A stretch of 64,000 nucleotides of DNA from an uncultured Clostridia bacterium (GTDB taxonomy: Bacteria; Bacillota; Clostridia; Oscillospirales; Ruminococcaceae). Below, one piece after another: positions 9,617 through 19,628 of the stretch; position 1 is the stretch's first letter, and each line of letters opens with the position of its first letter. A program made the translations under genes and the position numbers. The DNA is taken from NCBI GenBank assembly GCA_947630825.1, contig CANRJA010000010.1:1-64000 (forward strand), written 5' to 3'. The notes under the pieces are model-generated. The model was not told where the DNA came from. It worked only from the letters and a program-made list of their open reading frames with translations, and did not search any database.

Positions 9617-9956
9617 AATAATTACACTTTTTTATGTTTTCACATCCGCACAAAAACAGTAACCGGCTGTTTTCTTTTAGTGCTTTCGATATTCTAAAGC
9701 AAAAGGTTACAAAAGTCAAATCTTTTGTAACCATAATAAAATGTAATTTTTTATCTGTTTTGTATAATTTTTTGCTTAAATTTATCTGATTATTGTGCAA
9801 ATCATTGTCGATACATAGTTATTTATTACAAATTGATTACATTACCAGAATAATTCATAGTCAAATATTACAAACTTTGTTACCTTTATTAATCCATCAT
9901 AATGCGACAAAAAAAGAGGGCTTAATCCCTCTTTCCCAAAATTATATAGTAATCTT

Positions 9957-10868
9957 TTACCACGGCTTGACAGTTCCTACTATTTCGCTTATATTTTTTA
10001 CTCCGTTTTTATCACACCATTCATTAAGTCCGTCAATAATCTTAACAGGCGCATACGGGTCGTTAAACATAACAGCGCCTATCTGAAAACACTCCGCACC
10101 TGCCATCATTATTTCGACAGCGTCCTCGGCGCATGATATTCCGCCCATTCCACAAACAGGGATTTCAACAGCATTAGCAACCTGCCATACCATTCTGACC
10201 GCTATAGGAAATACAGCAGGACCAGAAAGCCCCCCTACATTATTTTTAAGTATAGGACGTCTTGACTTTATATCTATCCTCATACCAAGCAGAGTATTTA
10301 TCAAAGATATGGCGTCTGCACCTGCTGCCTCAACAGCCTTTGCAATATCAGATATACTGGTTACATTCGGAGAAAGCTTTACCATCAGCGGTTTAGAGGT
10401 AGCATTTCTTACTGCTTTTGTAATTTCAGCCGCACAGTCTTTGTTTGTTCCGAATGCCGCTCCGCCCTGCTTTACATTAGGACAGGAAATATTAAGCTCG
10501 ATCATATCAACGCTTGTTCCCTCAAGCATTGAAACAAGCTCAACGCACTCCTCAATAGTACCTCCTGCAACATTTGCAATTATAGCTATGTTTTGCTTTT
10601 CAAGATTGGGAAGCTCGTAAGTCAAAAACTTTTTTATACCGCCGTTTTGCAAACCTACAGAGTTTAACATACCGCTCGGTGTTTCGGCAATTCTCGGAGG
10701 AGGATTACCGTCCTTTTCATTAAGGGTCGTACCCTTAGTTGAGATACCGCCTATTTTAGAAAGCGGATAGAGGTCTGTATATTCACGTCCATAGCCGTAA
10801 GCTCCGCTGGCTGTAATTAAAGGGTTTTTCATTTCAACTCCGCAGAAATTTACAGATAAATCAGCCAT
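9957..10868 (-). CDS. pyrD: Dihydroorotate dehydrogenase B, catalytic subunit
   Basis: LSVNFCGVEMKNPLITASGAYGYGREY, NISCPNVKQGG, GGLSGPAVFPIAVRMV, GMGGISCAEDAVEIMMAGA. Confidence 0.95.
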   Translation of the reverse strand: MADLSVNFCGVEMKNPLITASGAYGYGREYTDLYPLSKIGGISTKGTTLNEKDGNPPPRIAETPSGMLNSVGLQNGGIKKFLTYELPNLEKQNIAIIANVAGGTIEECVELVSMLEGTSVDMIELNISCPNVKQGGAAFGTNKDCAAEITKAVRNATSKPLMVKLSPNVTSISDIAKAVEAAGADAISLINTLLGMRIDIKSRRPILKNNVGGLSGPAVFPIAVRMVWQVANAVEIPVCGMGGISCAEDAVEIMMAGAECFQIGAVMFNDPYAPVKIIDGLNEWCDKNGVKNISEIVGTVKPW

Positions 10869-11635
10869 TATAATACAACCTCCCTTGCGTCAAATACAGG
10901 TCCGTTTTTGCAAACGTGTCCGTAAAACTCACGTCCGCCACGTGTCATTTTCACAGCGCACCCTAAACACGCCCCGACTCCGCACGCCATTCGCTCCTCA
11001 AGAGATATCTGACATTGTATTTCATTTTCTATTGCAATCTTTGATACCGCCTTTAGCATCACAACAGGACCGCAGGCGTAGATTATATCCGGCTTTTCTT
11101 CTTTTATGCATTTTTTTAATGCGTCGGTAACAAAACCTTTTTCCCCTGCTGTTCCGTCGTCTGTACACAGTATTGTTTTATTGCCCTGTGCTTTGAAGTC
11201 GTCCTGAAGTATAACAAGGTTCTTTGTTCTGAAGCCTGAAATCGCAGTTGCGTTTTGCCCGTAATGCTTAGCAACAGCCAGCATAGGAGGTGTTCCAATT
11301 CCTCCGCCGACCGTTATTACCTTTTTATCAGTATTGAGCAGCTTAAAGCCGATACCCAGAGGTCCGAGCATATCAAGTCTCTCGCCTACTTCAAATTTAG
11401 AAAGCGCGTCTGTTCCCTTTCCCTTGATTTGAAAAACTATTCTAATCGTTCCGTTATCCTTGTCAATATCACAAATGGATATAGGACGCCTTAGAAAAAA
11501 ACCTGGTACGCTTATATGAACAAACTGTCCGGGATTTGCCAAATCACTTAATTCTCGGCAAGAGAGAGTAAGGTCGAACGTATCCTCAGCAGTTTGAGAT
11601 TTTTTTATAATTTCATACAAACCTTGTGTGAACAT
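10868..11635 (-). CDS. pyrK: Dihydroorotate dehydrogenase electron transfer subunit
   Basis: FAD/NAD-binding reductase motifs; C-terminal LEERMACGVGACLGCAVK 2Fe-2S cysteines; adjacent to pyrD. Confidence 0.93.
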   Translation of the reverse strand: MFTQGLYEIIKKSQTAEDTFDLTLSCRELSDLANPGQFVHISVPGFFLRRPISICDIDKDNGTIRIVFQIKGKGTDALSKFEVGERLDMLGPLGIGFKLLNTDKKVITVGGGIGTPPMLAVAKHYGQNATAISGFRTKNLVILQDDFKAQGNKTILCTDDGTAGEKGFVTDALKKCIKEEKPDIIYACGPVVMLKAVSKIAIENEIQCQISLEERMACGVGACLGCAVKMTRGGREFYGHVCKNGPVFDAREVVL

Positions 11636-11662
11636 AAAAATTTCCTTTCCAACTCATAATAT

Positions 11663-12526
11663 CTACAGCGTTTCGTAATCCTTGAAAACCTGAGTGTTAA
11701 TAAGCCAGCTTAAACAGCCCTCAAGCATAATTCCGTCGCTCGGCTCTGCCGAATAGCTGAATGTGGTTTTTATAGCAAGCTCAGTAAAAGCAGTTGCTCT
11801 GTTTATAGCAATAGGCAGACTGTCGCCCTTTAAAAGTCCTCCCACCAAAACGCTTGAAAACATATCTCCGCAGCCCGAATAATGCGCCGGCACATAATCG
11901 CACGAAACCTTCCAGAATGTCGAATGTTCCTTGTCGTACCCTACATTGCATAGTCCTGAGCCTGCCAGAGCAACACTTGTGATAACTACAACTTTTGGTC
12001 CTATCTCTGAAAGCCTCACAAGCCATGATTTGAGTTCTGTAGTTCTCATTGTAGCAGACTGGTATTCCTCTCCGAGCAAAATCGCCGCCTCGGTAAGGTT
12101 AGGCGTTATAACATCAGCTTTTCTTACAAGCTCTATCATTCTTTGGCACATTGTTTTTGTATATGTCGGATAAGGCTTTCCACCGTCGCCCATAACAGGA
12201 TCGCAGACCTTTAAAGAATTTTTAAAACTTTCAAAAAATTCAAGGCAATAATCCACCTGCTCCTGAGAGCTTAGAAAGCCTGTGTAAACGCAGTCGAATT
12301 TATATTTCATTTTATTATAGTGTCCGAGAGCGGGCTTAATATAATCGGTAAGGTCGCGAAAAACAAAATCGTCAAACCCTGTATGAGCTGACAAAACAGC
12401 AGTAGGAACAGGACAAACCTGAATCCCCATTGCCGACAAGGTCGGGATAATCACCGTAAGCGAACAGCGTCCGATGCCGGAAATGTCATTTATCGCCGCA
12501 ACCTTTTTACATTCAAGCATTAACAT
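11663..12526 (-). CDS. Pyridoxal/pyridoxine kinase (PfkB/ribokinase fold)
   Basis: NDISGIGRCSLTVIIPTLSAMGIQVCPVPTAVLSAHTGF; DPVMGDGGKPY; VPAHYSGCGDMFSSVLVGGLL. Confidence 0.88.
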   Translation of the reverse strand: MLMLECKKVAAINDISGIGRCSLTVIIPTLSAMGIQVCPVPTAVLSAHTGFDDFVFRDLTDYIKPALGHYNKMKYKFDCVYTGFLSSQEQVDYCLEFFESFKNSLKVCDPVMGDGGKPYPTYTKTMCQRMIELVRKADVITPNLTEAAILLGEEYQSATMRTTELKSWLVRLSEIGPKVVVITSVALAGSGLCNVGYDKEHSTFWKVSCDYVPAHYSGCGDMFSSVLVGGLLKGDSLPIAINRATAFTELAIKTTFSYSAEPSDGIMLEGCLSWLINTQVFKDYETL

Positions 12527-12671
12527 TTCTCCTAAAATATTTCTTTAATTTTCTAAAATAGTATATCATATTTTTCATAGTTTAACAACCTTATATTACA
12601 AAAAGTTCTCTGAATATACAATTGTTTTTTCGGGAAAATTACTATTACAAATCAAAAAAGGAGGATATATT

Positions 12672-12848
12672 ATGAAAATCAATTTCAGTTCGCTTGCTAA
12701 GGGCGTAACAATAGGAGTTGCTGTCGGTGCTGCGGCTTATGCATTATCAAATGCTACCAAAAAGGACAAGAGAATGCTAAAATCAAACACAGGTAAAGCA
12801 ATAAAAGCTATCGGTGAGGTTTTTGAAGACTTCGGTACAATGTTTTAA
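12672..12848 (+). CDS. Small hypothetical protein with N-terminal hydrophobic segment (58 aa; not in ORF track)
   Basis: AAAGGAGG RBS then ATG; MKINFSSLAKGVTIGVAVGAAAYALSNATKKDKRMLKSNTGKAIKAIGEVFEDFGTMF*. Confidence 0.65.
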   Translation: MKINFSSLAKGVTIGVAVGAAAYALSNATKKDKRMLKSNTGKAIKAIGEVFEDFGTMF

Positions 12849-13185
12849 TAAGCTCCACTAAATAAAACACATAACAAAAGAGCGGTGTATGCCGCTCGTT
12901 ACATAATATATAAAATCAAACCGCACAGCTTCGGATTTTCGCAATTAATTATCATAAAATTTCTCCGTACACCATTTTTCACAGTATTTCTCCGCAATCT
13001 TAACTTATATAATAATACACTTTGGGAAAAATATCATTATAAATACAAACTGCTCCTAAAATCATAAAAAGTTGCCTTATGTAAGGTTTTAATGTATAAT
13101 ATATTTGCAAATTATACCCTTTATGGGTAAGTTTAATTAAGTTAGGATTTAGAACTTTAATACAAGAGACAATCAAAATCAAGGA

Positions 13186-14253
13186 ATGGTGATAAAAATA
13201 AAAAGCAAAATCTTTTCGATCATCTGTGTTATTTTAACTTTAACCGCATCTTTTGCAGACAGTATTTTAACTGTCTTTGCAGAGCAGACAACAAAGCAGG
13301 TTGAGGTTTCCACACCGCAGTGTATGCTTGTTCTGGGGGATTCAATTTCTACCGGCTTTGGTCTTGCAAATTACAAAAAAGGAAATAACTATAACACAAA
13401 TTCATACGCCAATCTTCTTGCAAAAAAGTACAAGCTTTCTCAAAAGAGCGACTACTACAATTACGCAATAGACGGTCAGACGTCACTGGAGCTTTATTCA
13501 AGAGTTAGTGCGGGAAATTACGACGAGGATATTAAAAAATCCGATTTAATATTGATTTCAGTCGGAGGAAACGACCTTCTCAGCGCACTTTTAGATTTTA
13601 TTAACGGCACTATGGGCACGAGCCTGACCGGTGAAGAATCAGAAATTGATTTTGATTTTACCGCTCCTGATATTCTGGCTAAGCTAAACAAAATGGTTGA
13701 AACTATAAGCAATAACATTACAAAGTTAAAAGGCAATCTAATCGGCATTACCGATAAAATTTACGAGATTAACCCAAAGGCTGAGGTTGTTTTTCAAACG
13801 GTTTATAATCCGCTGGACGGCTTAAAAGTTAAAATGCCCAGCATTATAACCGATGTTTTCGTTTCAAGAATAGACGAGGTAAACCGAATTATAAATATGA
13901 ACGCTACAACAGACGACAACAAGCAAAGATACAACGTAGCTGATGTATATACCAGCTTTTCAGGCAAATCAACAGAGCTTACCAACATAAGCAAAACCGA
14001 CATCCACCCAAATGCAAAGGGACACGAAGCAATAAGCGAGTGCATAGCCCAAATAGTTGATGAAAAAACCTTCTACACAAGCATCACAGTGAACGAAAAA
14101 GTACCGAAAACTCAAACCACTTCAAGGGCGGTAAAATCTCCACTGTTTGCTCAGGTAATTATAATGATTACACTGGTGTTTATCGTTGCATTATCAGCGA
14201 TTATTATACTGCTGAAAAGAAGAAAAAACAAATACAGTATTAAGCGGTACTAA
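13186..14253 (+). CDS. Membrane-anchored SGNH/GDSL-family hydrolase
   Basis: LVLGDSISTGFGL, SVGGNDLL, DIHPNAKGH motifs; signal peptide and C-terminal TM + basic tail. Confidence 0.85.
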   Translation: MVIKIKSKIFSIICVILTLTASFADSILTVFAEQTTKQVEVSTPQCMLVLGDSISTGFGLANYKKGNNYNTNSYANLLAKKYKLSQKSDYYNYAIDGQTSLELYSRVSAGNYDEDIKKSDLILISVGGNDLLSALLDFINGTMGTSLTGEESEIDFDFTAPDILAKLNKMVETISNNITKLKGNLIGITDKIYEINPKAEVVFQTVYNPLDGLKVKMPSIITDVFVSRIDEVNRIINMNATTDDNKQRYNVADVYTSFSGKSTELTNISKTDIHPNAKGHEAISECIAQIVDEKTFYTSITVNEKVPKTQTTSRAVKSPLFAQVIIMITLVFIVALSAIIILLKRRKNKYSIKRY

Positions 14254-14421
14254 TCAAATATAAGATGACAGCAGGTAACGGCATACAAGCAAAAGTTTGT
14301 ATGTCTTATTTTTTTGACGGCAATTATGAATTAATATTTTCACAGAAATAAAGCGTCAGGAATACTATAACATAACGAATGTGTTCCGGGCTATGGGTTA
14401 ATCATTTTCAAGGTCAGCGAG

Positions 14422-15000
14422 GTGAACGGCTTGAGAATTGTTCGTATATCGAATAACACCTTAAAAATAGTTTTATCACAAAACGATTTAATAATGCTCG
14501 AAATAGACTTTTCAAAATGCGACAGAAATTCGCCCGAAGCAAAAAAGCTTGTTGACATTCTTCTTAACATTCTAAAACGAAGCGGATTTTACGACATTGG
14601 AAATAAAATATACGTCGAGATTTTTGAAGAGTTTACAGGCGGCTGCATAGTTTATATCACTAAAAAAGATTATTACAAGAAATCTTATAAGGAAAATTCT
14701 CATATGGTATCAGACGTAATGTTTCAGACAGACAGCATAAAGGAGCTTATTGAACTGAGCTCAACGCTTAAAAACGAAATGGGCTTAATAATAAAATCAA
14801 GCGTACTATATTATTCAGATAATATATACAGACTGATGATTTCCTTTCCTAAGGCATATATTAAGCAAACGGCAAAGATATTAAAAAAGATAAAATGCTA
14901 TAGCTCAAACGACAGCCTTATTATTGAGCAAACTAAAGAGCATTACGATTTATTGATAAACAGTAATGCTCTAAGTAAAATTTCCGAATTATATCAGTAA
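14422..15000 (+). CDS. mecA: Adaptor protein MecA-like
   Basis: Acidic/hydrophobic pattern MNGLRIVRISNNTLKIVLSQNDLIML and overall length typical of MecA/NegC. Confidence 0.65.
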   Translation: MNGLRIVRISNNTLKIVLSQNDLIMLEIDFSKCDRNSPEAKKLVDILLNILKRSGFYDIGNKIYVEIFEEFTGGCIVYITKKDYYKKSYKENSHMVSDVMFQTDSIKELIELSSTLKNEMGLIIKSSVLYYSDNIYRLMISFPKAYIKQTAKILKKIKCYSSNDSLIIEQTKEHYDLLINSNALSKISELYQ

Positions 15001-15002
15001 AG

Positions 15003-15656
15003 CTATTTAAGAAGCTCTACCGCTTTTGTCATATTATCAGCTTTAAACAAGTATGTTCCCGCAACAAGTATGTTTGCCCCTCTTTCCTTGACCTCTTTGC
15101 AGGTTTTATCGGTAATTCCGCCGTCAACCTGAATATCAACATCAAGACCGAGTTCATCTGCTCTTTTGCGGATTTGTTCTATCTTTTCCAAAGTAAAATA
15201 CAAAAATCCCTGACCGCCGAATCCCGGCTCAACAGTCATAACAAGAACCATATCAATCTCTCCCAGATACGGAAAAATCTCTGATGCCGGAGTGTTAGGC
15301 TTGATAGAAATCCCCGCCTTGCAGCCGTTCTTTTTACATATTTCAATGCACTTTTTTATGTCTTTAGTCGCCTCGAAATGAAAAGTTATAATATCTGCTC
15401 CTGCCCTTGCAAATTCAGCAATATACCTTTCAGGTTCGGTTATCATAAGATGAACATCAAAAGACAAGTCGGTTTTTGTTTTTGCCGATTTCAACACAGG
15501 AAGCCCAAAACTTATATTATCAACAAAAACGCCGTCCATCACATCAAAGTGAACAAAATCAGCGCCTGCTTTTTCTATCCGCTTTATCTCGCTTTCTATA
15601 TTCCCTAAGTCGCAACCTAAAATTGAAGCCGAGACTTTTATGCTTTTTTTTGTCAT
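15003..15656 (-). CDS. rpe: Ribulose-phosphate 3-epimerase
   Basis: KVSASILGCDLGNIE, GADFVHFDVMDGVFVDN, MTVEPGFGGQGF, QVDGGI. Confidence 0.96.
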   Translation of the reverse strand: MTKKSIKVSASILGCDLGNIESEIKRIEKAGADFVHFDVMDGVFVDNISFGLPVLKSAKTKTDLSFDVHLMITEPERYIAEFARAGADIITFHFEATKDIKKCIEICKKNGCKAGISIKPNTPASEIFPYLGEIDMVLVMTVEPGFGGQGFLYFTLEKIEQIRKRADELGLDVDIQVDGGITDKTCKEVKERGANILVAGTYLFKADNMTKAVELLK

Positions 15657-15687
15657 AATTTTAAACTTCCTTTCAAGATTTGAAAGC

Positions 15688-16605
15688 CTAATATTTCAGC
15701 TCGCTTCCGCCGTAGAATTCCCTTACGACCGAATTTTTAACTACAAACGAATCGTCAAGACTATCAATCTGCTCAAACATTTTTTCCAAAGATTTATATT
15801 TATAATAATCAGAATAGCTATCCTTTATTTCCAAAAGCATAGGCATAAGGTAATCCTTATATACGGACAACTCATACCCGATAAACGTATCTATCTCAAA
15901 GTGCGCGCGTTCTTTATACGGCATAATATAGAGATTCTCCCCGCGCTCAACGCTTTTAAAATGTTCAAGTACAGTCTCAGCGCTTCTCGCACGAAACTGC
16001 GTATCTCGAATTATCCGTCTAATAAGCCTGATTTTTGACGGGTGAAACGAAACGCCGTCTTTGTCAATTATTCTGGTTCTCACGCTTACATATATATTGT
16101 TTGAAAAATCGTCTCCGTCCCCTGTCACATCAGGGTTAAGGGCGTGAATACCCTCGATAACTACTATCTCGTTTTTTTCTCTTTTGTATCTTTCCTTCAA
16201 AACCCTTCTCTGAGTTTTAAAATCAAAATCCGGCAAAATAACCTCTTTGCAGTTCGCAATAGCCTCAAGCTGTTCTTTTAAGAAAGGTATGTCTATTCTC
16301 TCGGGAGCCTCAAAATCAATATTTTCCAAATTCCCTTCAAGAGGGAGAAAATAATTGTCAAGAGACAGCGTTTTTGATGGGTGTCCCAAATTTTCAAGAA
16401 GTTTTTCAAGCCTTAGCGCGGTTGTGGTTTTCCCTGAACCCGACGGACCTGAAAGCAGAATAATCGGTCTGTCAAACGAACGGTCGCTTATTGCGCTTGC
16501 CGTTTTAAGAAGCTGAGAATCATATTCTCTTTCACACTCGTTTATAAAACCTTTTCTATCGGTACGCAAATTCAAATTAATCTTATCGACAGAAATTTTA
16601 TTCAT
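15688..16605 (-). CDS. Nucleoside (uridine) kinase / phosphoribulokinase-family protein
   Basis: LSGPSGSGKTTTALRLEKLL Walker A, LSLDNYF, VIEGIHALNP. Confidence 0.85.
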   Translation of the reverse strand: MNKISVDKINLNLRTDRKGFINECEREYDSQLLKTASAISDRSFDRPIILLSGPSGSGKTTTALRLEKLLENLGHPSKTLSLDNYFLPLEGNLENIDFEAPERIDIPFLKEQLEAIANCKEVILPDFDFKTQRRVLKERYKREKNEIVVIEGIHALNPDVTGDGDDFSNNIYVSVRTRIIDKDGVSFHPSKIRLIRRIIRDTQFRARSAETVLEHFKSVERGENLYIMPYKERAHFEIDTFIGYELSVYKDYLMPMLLEIKDSYSDYYKYKSLEKMFEQIDSLDDSFVVKNSVVREFYGGSELKY

Positions 16606-16804
16606 ACCAATCTCCGTTTCTTATTAGTATTTCATCTTAAATCTAATCTATTCAAAATACAGAAAAAAGTTGATAATTCTTAAATTAAGTATAACATCAT
16701 TTAAAATCTTTTTCAATATTAACACAAAAGAAAATAACACATATAATGAACTATCCCTTATTTTTCTCATAATAAAAAATCTTATGCTTGGAGGGCTAAC
16801 CCTT

Positions 16805-17689
16805 ATGATTAAAAATAAAAATATATTAGTGCTTGGCGGTGATTCCCGTCAGACATTTTTAGCTAAGAGATTAAAAGATAAAGGACATGATGTATACTGC
16901 TTTGGCTTTAATCTTTTTGAAAACACTGAGTTGAAAAAAGTATCAAGCCTTAAAGAAATAAAAGAAAAAATAGACGTTTTAGTGCTTCCAATTATATCAA
17001 GCAACGACGACAAAACGGTAAACGCTCCGTTCTATGACGGAGAAATAACTCTAAGTGACGCTATTTCCACTATGAAGCCTCACAGCATAGTAGTAGGCGG
17101 AAATTTGAGCAAAAACCTGAGAACCTTGTTCTTTGAACACGGACATTTTTCCGTTGACTACTATATCCGTGATGAGCTTAAAATAAAAAACTGTATTCCC
17201 ACCGCAGAAGGCGCGTTATCTATCGCTATTGAAGAAATGCCCAGCACAGTTGCAGGCTCAAAGGTTCTTATCATAGGCTTTGGAAGGGTCGGCAAAGCCT
17301 GCGCTAAGCTGTTCAAGGCTTTGGAAAGCGACGTGACAATTTGCGCAAGAAACCTCAACGCTTTTGCATGGGCGGAATTATACGGCTACAAGTCGCTGGA
17401 AATTGATAAGATTGGCAACTTGCTTTCAGAATACGATTTAATTGTAAACACAGTGCCTGCAAAAATTCTTGACAAAGAAAAGCTGTCAAAGATAAACAAG
17501 AATACTCTTGTTATTGATTTGGCCTCAAAGCCGGGCGGTGTCGACTTTGAAAACGCAAGACAGCTTGGACTTAAAACCATATGGGCTCTTAGTCTGCCGG
17601 GAAAGGTTGCGCCTGTAACATCGGGACAAATAATAGCGGATACTATACTTAATATACTCGATGAAAGGGGCGACGATCCTTGGCAGTAA
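16805..17689 (+). CDS. dpaA: Dipicolinate synthase subunit A (track ORF from 16670; RBS supports start near 16805)
   Basis: NILVLGGDSRQTFLAKRLKDKGHDV, VLIIGFGRVGKACAKLF; adjacent to flavoprotein subunit B. Confidence 0.85.
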   Translation: MIKNKNILVLGGDSRQTFLAKRLKDKGHDVYCFGFNLFENTELKKVSSLKEIKEKIDVLVLPIISSNDDKTVNAPFYDGEITLSDAISTMKPHSIVVGGNLSKNLRTLFFEHGHFSVDYYIRDELKIKNCIPTAEGALSIAIEEMPSTVAGSKVLIIGFGRVGKACAKLFKALESDVTICARNLNAFAWAELYGYKSLEIDKIGNLLSEYDLIVNTVPAKILDKEKLSKINKNTLVIDLASKPGGVDFENARQLGLKTIWALSLPGKVAPVTSGQIIADTILNILDERGDDPWQ

Positions 17690-18279
17690 ACAAAGATAAC
17701 ATATTCGACGGGCTGAGAGTGGGGTTCTGCGTATGCGGATCCTTTTGTACGTTTGAAAAAGCGTTTTCCTGCGCATCTCAGCTTGTTCAGATAGGCTGTG
17801 AAGTAACGCCGATAATGTCGTTTAACTCAGCGACTATAAACACTCGCTTCGGAAAGGCGTCTGACAATGTTGAATGGCTTGAAAGAATATGCAAGCGCAA
17901 AGCTATAGTCACCATCGAGGACGCTGAGCCGATAGGACCTAAAAAGCTGTTTGACATTGTTGTGGTAGCTCCCTGTACGGCTAATACTCTTGCAAAGCTG
18001 GCGTTGGGTATAACAGATACCCCTGTGACAATGGCGTGCAAATCCCACTTGAGAAACTCAAGACCTGTACTTATTGCAATTTCAACAAACGACGCTCTTT
18101 CGGCAAGCGCCAAAAACATAGGAACGCTCCAAAATTATAAAAACTACTACTTCGTTCCCTACTCGCAGGACGATTACATCAACAAGCCCAATTCAATCGT
18201 GGCGCATTTTGAGCTTGTTCCCGAAGCTATATCATACGCTCTTGAAGGACGTCAAATTCAGCCTGTGCTGAAAAAATAA
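17680..18279 (+). CDS. dpaB: Dipicolinate synthase subunit B (flavoprotein)
   Basis: RVGFCVCGSFCTFEKAF, VVAPCTANTLAKLALGITDTPVTMACKSHLRNSRPVLIAISTND; overlaps dpaA. Confidence 0.88.
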   Translation: MAVNKDNIFDGLRVGFCVCGSFCTFEKAFSCASQLVQIGCEVTPIMSFNSATINTRFGKASDNVEWLERICKRKAIVTIEDAEPIGPKKLFDIVVVAPCTANTLAKLALGITDTPVTMACKSHLRNSRPVLIAISTNDALSASAKNIGTLQNYKNYYFVPYSQDDYINKPNSIVAHFELVPEAISYALEGRQIQPVLKK

Positions 18280-18314
18280 ATTTTAAATCGTTTATTAACC
18301 AAAAAAAGTAAAAA

Positions 18315-18345
18315 CAGCTAAGGAAAAACTCCTTAGCTGCTTTTT
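18315..18345. terminator. Bidirectional terminator CAGCTAAGG...CCTTAGCTG
   Basis: 9-bp stem, A and T flanks, between convergent genes. Confidence 0.75.
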
Positions 18346-18346
18346 T

Positions 18347-19276
18347 CTATCCAAGTTCAATCATTCTGTCAATACATTTCCTTGCCTTTTTCATAGTTTC
18401 CTCTTCAAGTTCAATAACCTCTCCGCCTGTCCCTTTACAGCAATTTAAAACATCAACAAGCGTTGTAGCTTTCATATTTCTACAGGTGATATTAACGCTG
18501 AGAGGGTAAAAGCTCTTTTCAGGACACTCATACTGAAGCGTTTCTACAATTGCCTGTTCTGTTCCTATAATAAATTCATCAGCGTCACAATTCTTTGCGT
18601 ATTCCATTATCCCAGACGTTGAGCCAACATAATCTGCATGCTTAACAACCTCAGGAACACATTCGGGGTGAACCAGAAGCAGAGCATTTGGATGAGCTTC
18701 TTTCGCTCTTAAAGTTTCACTCTCAGTAACGCACGCATGAACAGGACATCCCCCGTGAAGAAGCTGAATATTTTTACCCTTGACATTATTCTTTACATAT
18801 GTACCTAAATTAATATCAGGTATGAACAATATATCCTTTGCCTCAAGATTTTTAACTATTTTCAAAGCGGAAGAAGAAGTAACACAAACATCGCAGACCG
18901 TTTTAAGCTCGGTAGTTGTATTGATATAACAAACAACACAAGGATTTCCATTCTTTTTCTTTATATATTCTATTTCGTCTTTTTCAAACTGTTCTGCCAT
19001 AGGACAGCCTGCGTTTTTGTTTGATAATATTACCGTCTTTTCGGGAGATAAAAGCTTAACAGTTTCAGCCATAAAACGCACTCCGCACATTATAACAATT
19101 TTATTAGAAACACTCTTTGCTTTAACTGAAAGCGCATAGGAATCTCCTACAAAATCAGCAATTTCAATTATTTCTCTGCCCTGATAGCTGTGTGCCAGAA
19201 TACATATGTCTTTTTCATTTTTAAGCTTTAGTATTTCCTTTTGAACTTCTGCAATTGTTCTTGCCATTTTATTCAC
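18347..19276 (-). CDS. nadA: Quinolinate synthase A
   Basis: ILAHSYQGREIIEIADFVGDSYALS, VMCGVRFMAETVKLLSPEKTVI, PDINLGTYV, HPECVPEVVKHADYVGSTSGIM. Confidence 0.95.
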   Translation of the reverse strand: MNKMARTIAEVQKEILKLKNEKDICILAHSYQGREIIEIADFVGDSYALSVKAKSVSNKIVIMCGVRFMAETVKLLSPEKTVILSNKNAGCPMAEQFEKDEIEYIKKKNGNPCVVCYINTTTELKTVCDVCVTSSSALKIVKNLEAKDILFIPDINLGTYVKNNVKGKNIQLLHGGCPVHACVTESETLRAKEAHPNALLLVHPECVPEVVKHADYVGSTSGIMEYAKNCDADEFIIGTEQAIVETLQYECPEKSFYPLSVNITCRNMKATTLVDVLNCCKGTGGEVIELEEETMKKARKCIDRMIELG

Positions 19277-19398
19277 CTACTACATTGCAAAGTATAAATT
19301 ACATTCCTACTGTTATTATAGGACTATAGTATCATAATTACGGTTACTTGTCAATAATACAAAATAACCCGATAATGCAAAAAATTTTGAAAAAAGTA

Positions 19399-19427
19399 TT
19401 GACAAGCATTATCTCATTTGTTATAAT
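19399..19427 (+). promoter_or_regulatory. Sigma-A type promoter for tRNA-Lys
   Basis: TTGACA (19399) 17-bp spacer TATAAT (19422). Confidence 0.8.
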
Positions 19428-19460
19428 TATAAAGCTGTAATTTTTACACTTTATATTAAT

Positions 19461-19536
19461 GAGTTATTAGCTCAGTTGGCAGAGCATTTGACTTTTAATC
19501 AAAGGGTCCGGGGTTCGAATCCCCGATAGCTCACCA
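19461..19536 (+). tRNA. tRNA-Lys (anticodon TTT), CCA encoded
   Basis: GAGTTATTAGCTCAGTTGGCAGAGCATTTGACTTTTAATCAAAGGGTCCGGGGTTCGAATCCCCGATAGCTCACCA cloverleaf. Confidence 0.95.
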
Positions 19537-19550
19537 TTTGTTTATACCTA

Positions 19551-19584
19551 AAAGGCTGTATGAATTTCATACAGCCTTTTTTAT
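19551..19584 (+). terminator. Terminator after tRNA-Lys
   Basis: AAAGGCTGTATGAATTTCATACAGCCTTTTTT. Confidence 0.8.
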
Positions 19585-19628
19585 ACCTAATTAAAGCGCT
19601 TAAAGTTTCCTTTAAGCGCTTTAATTTG

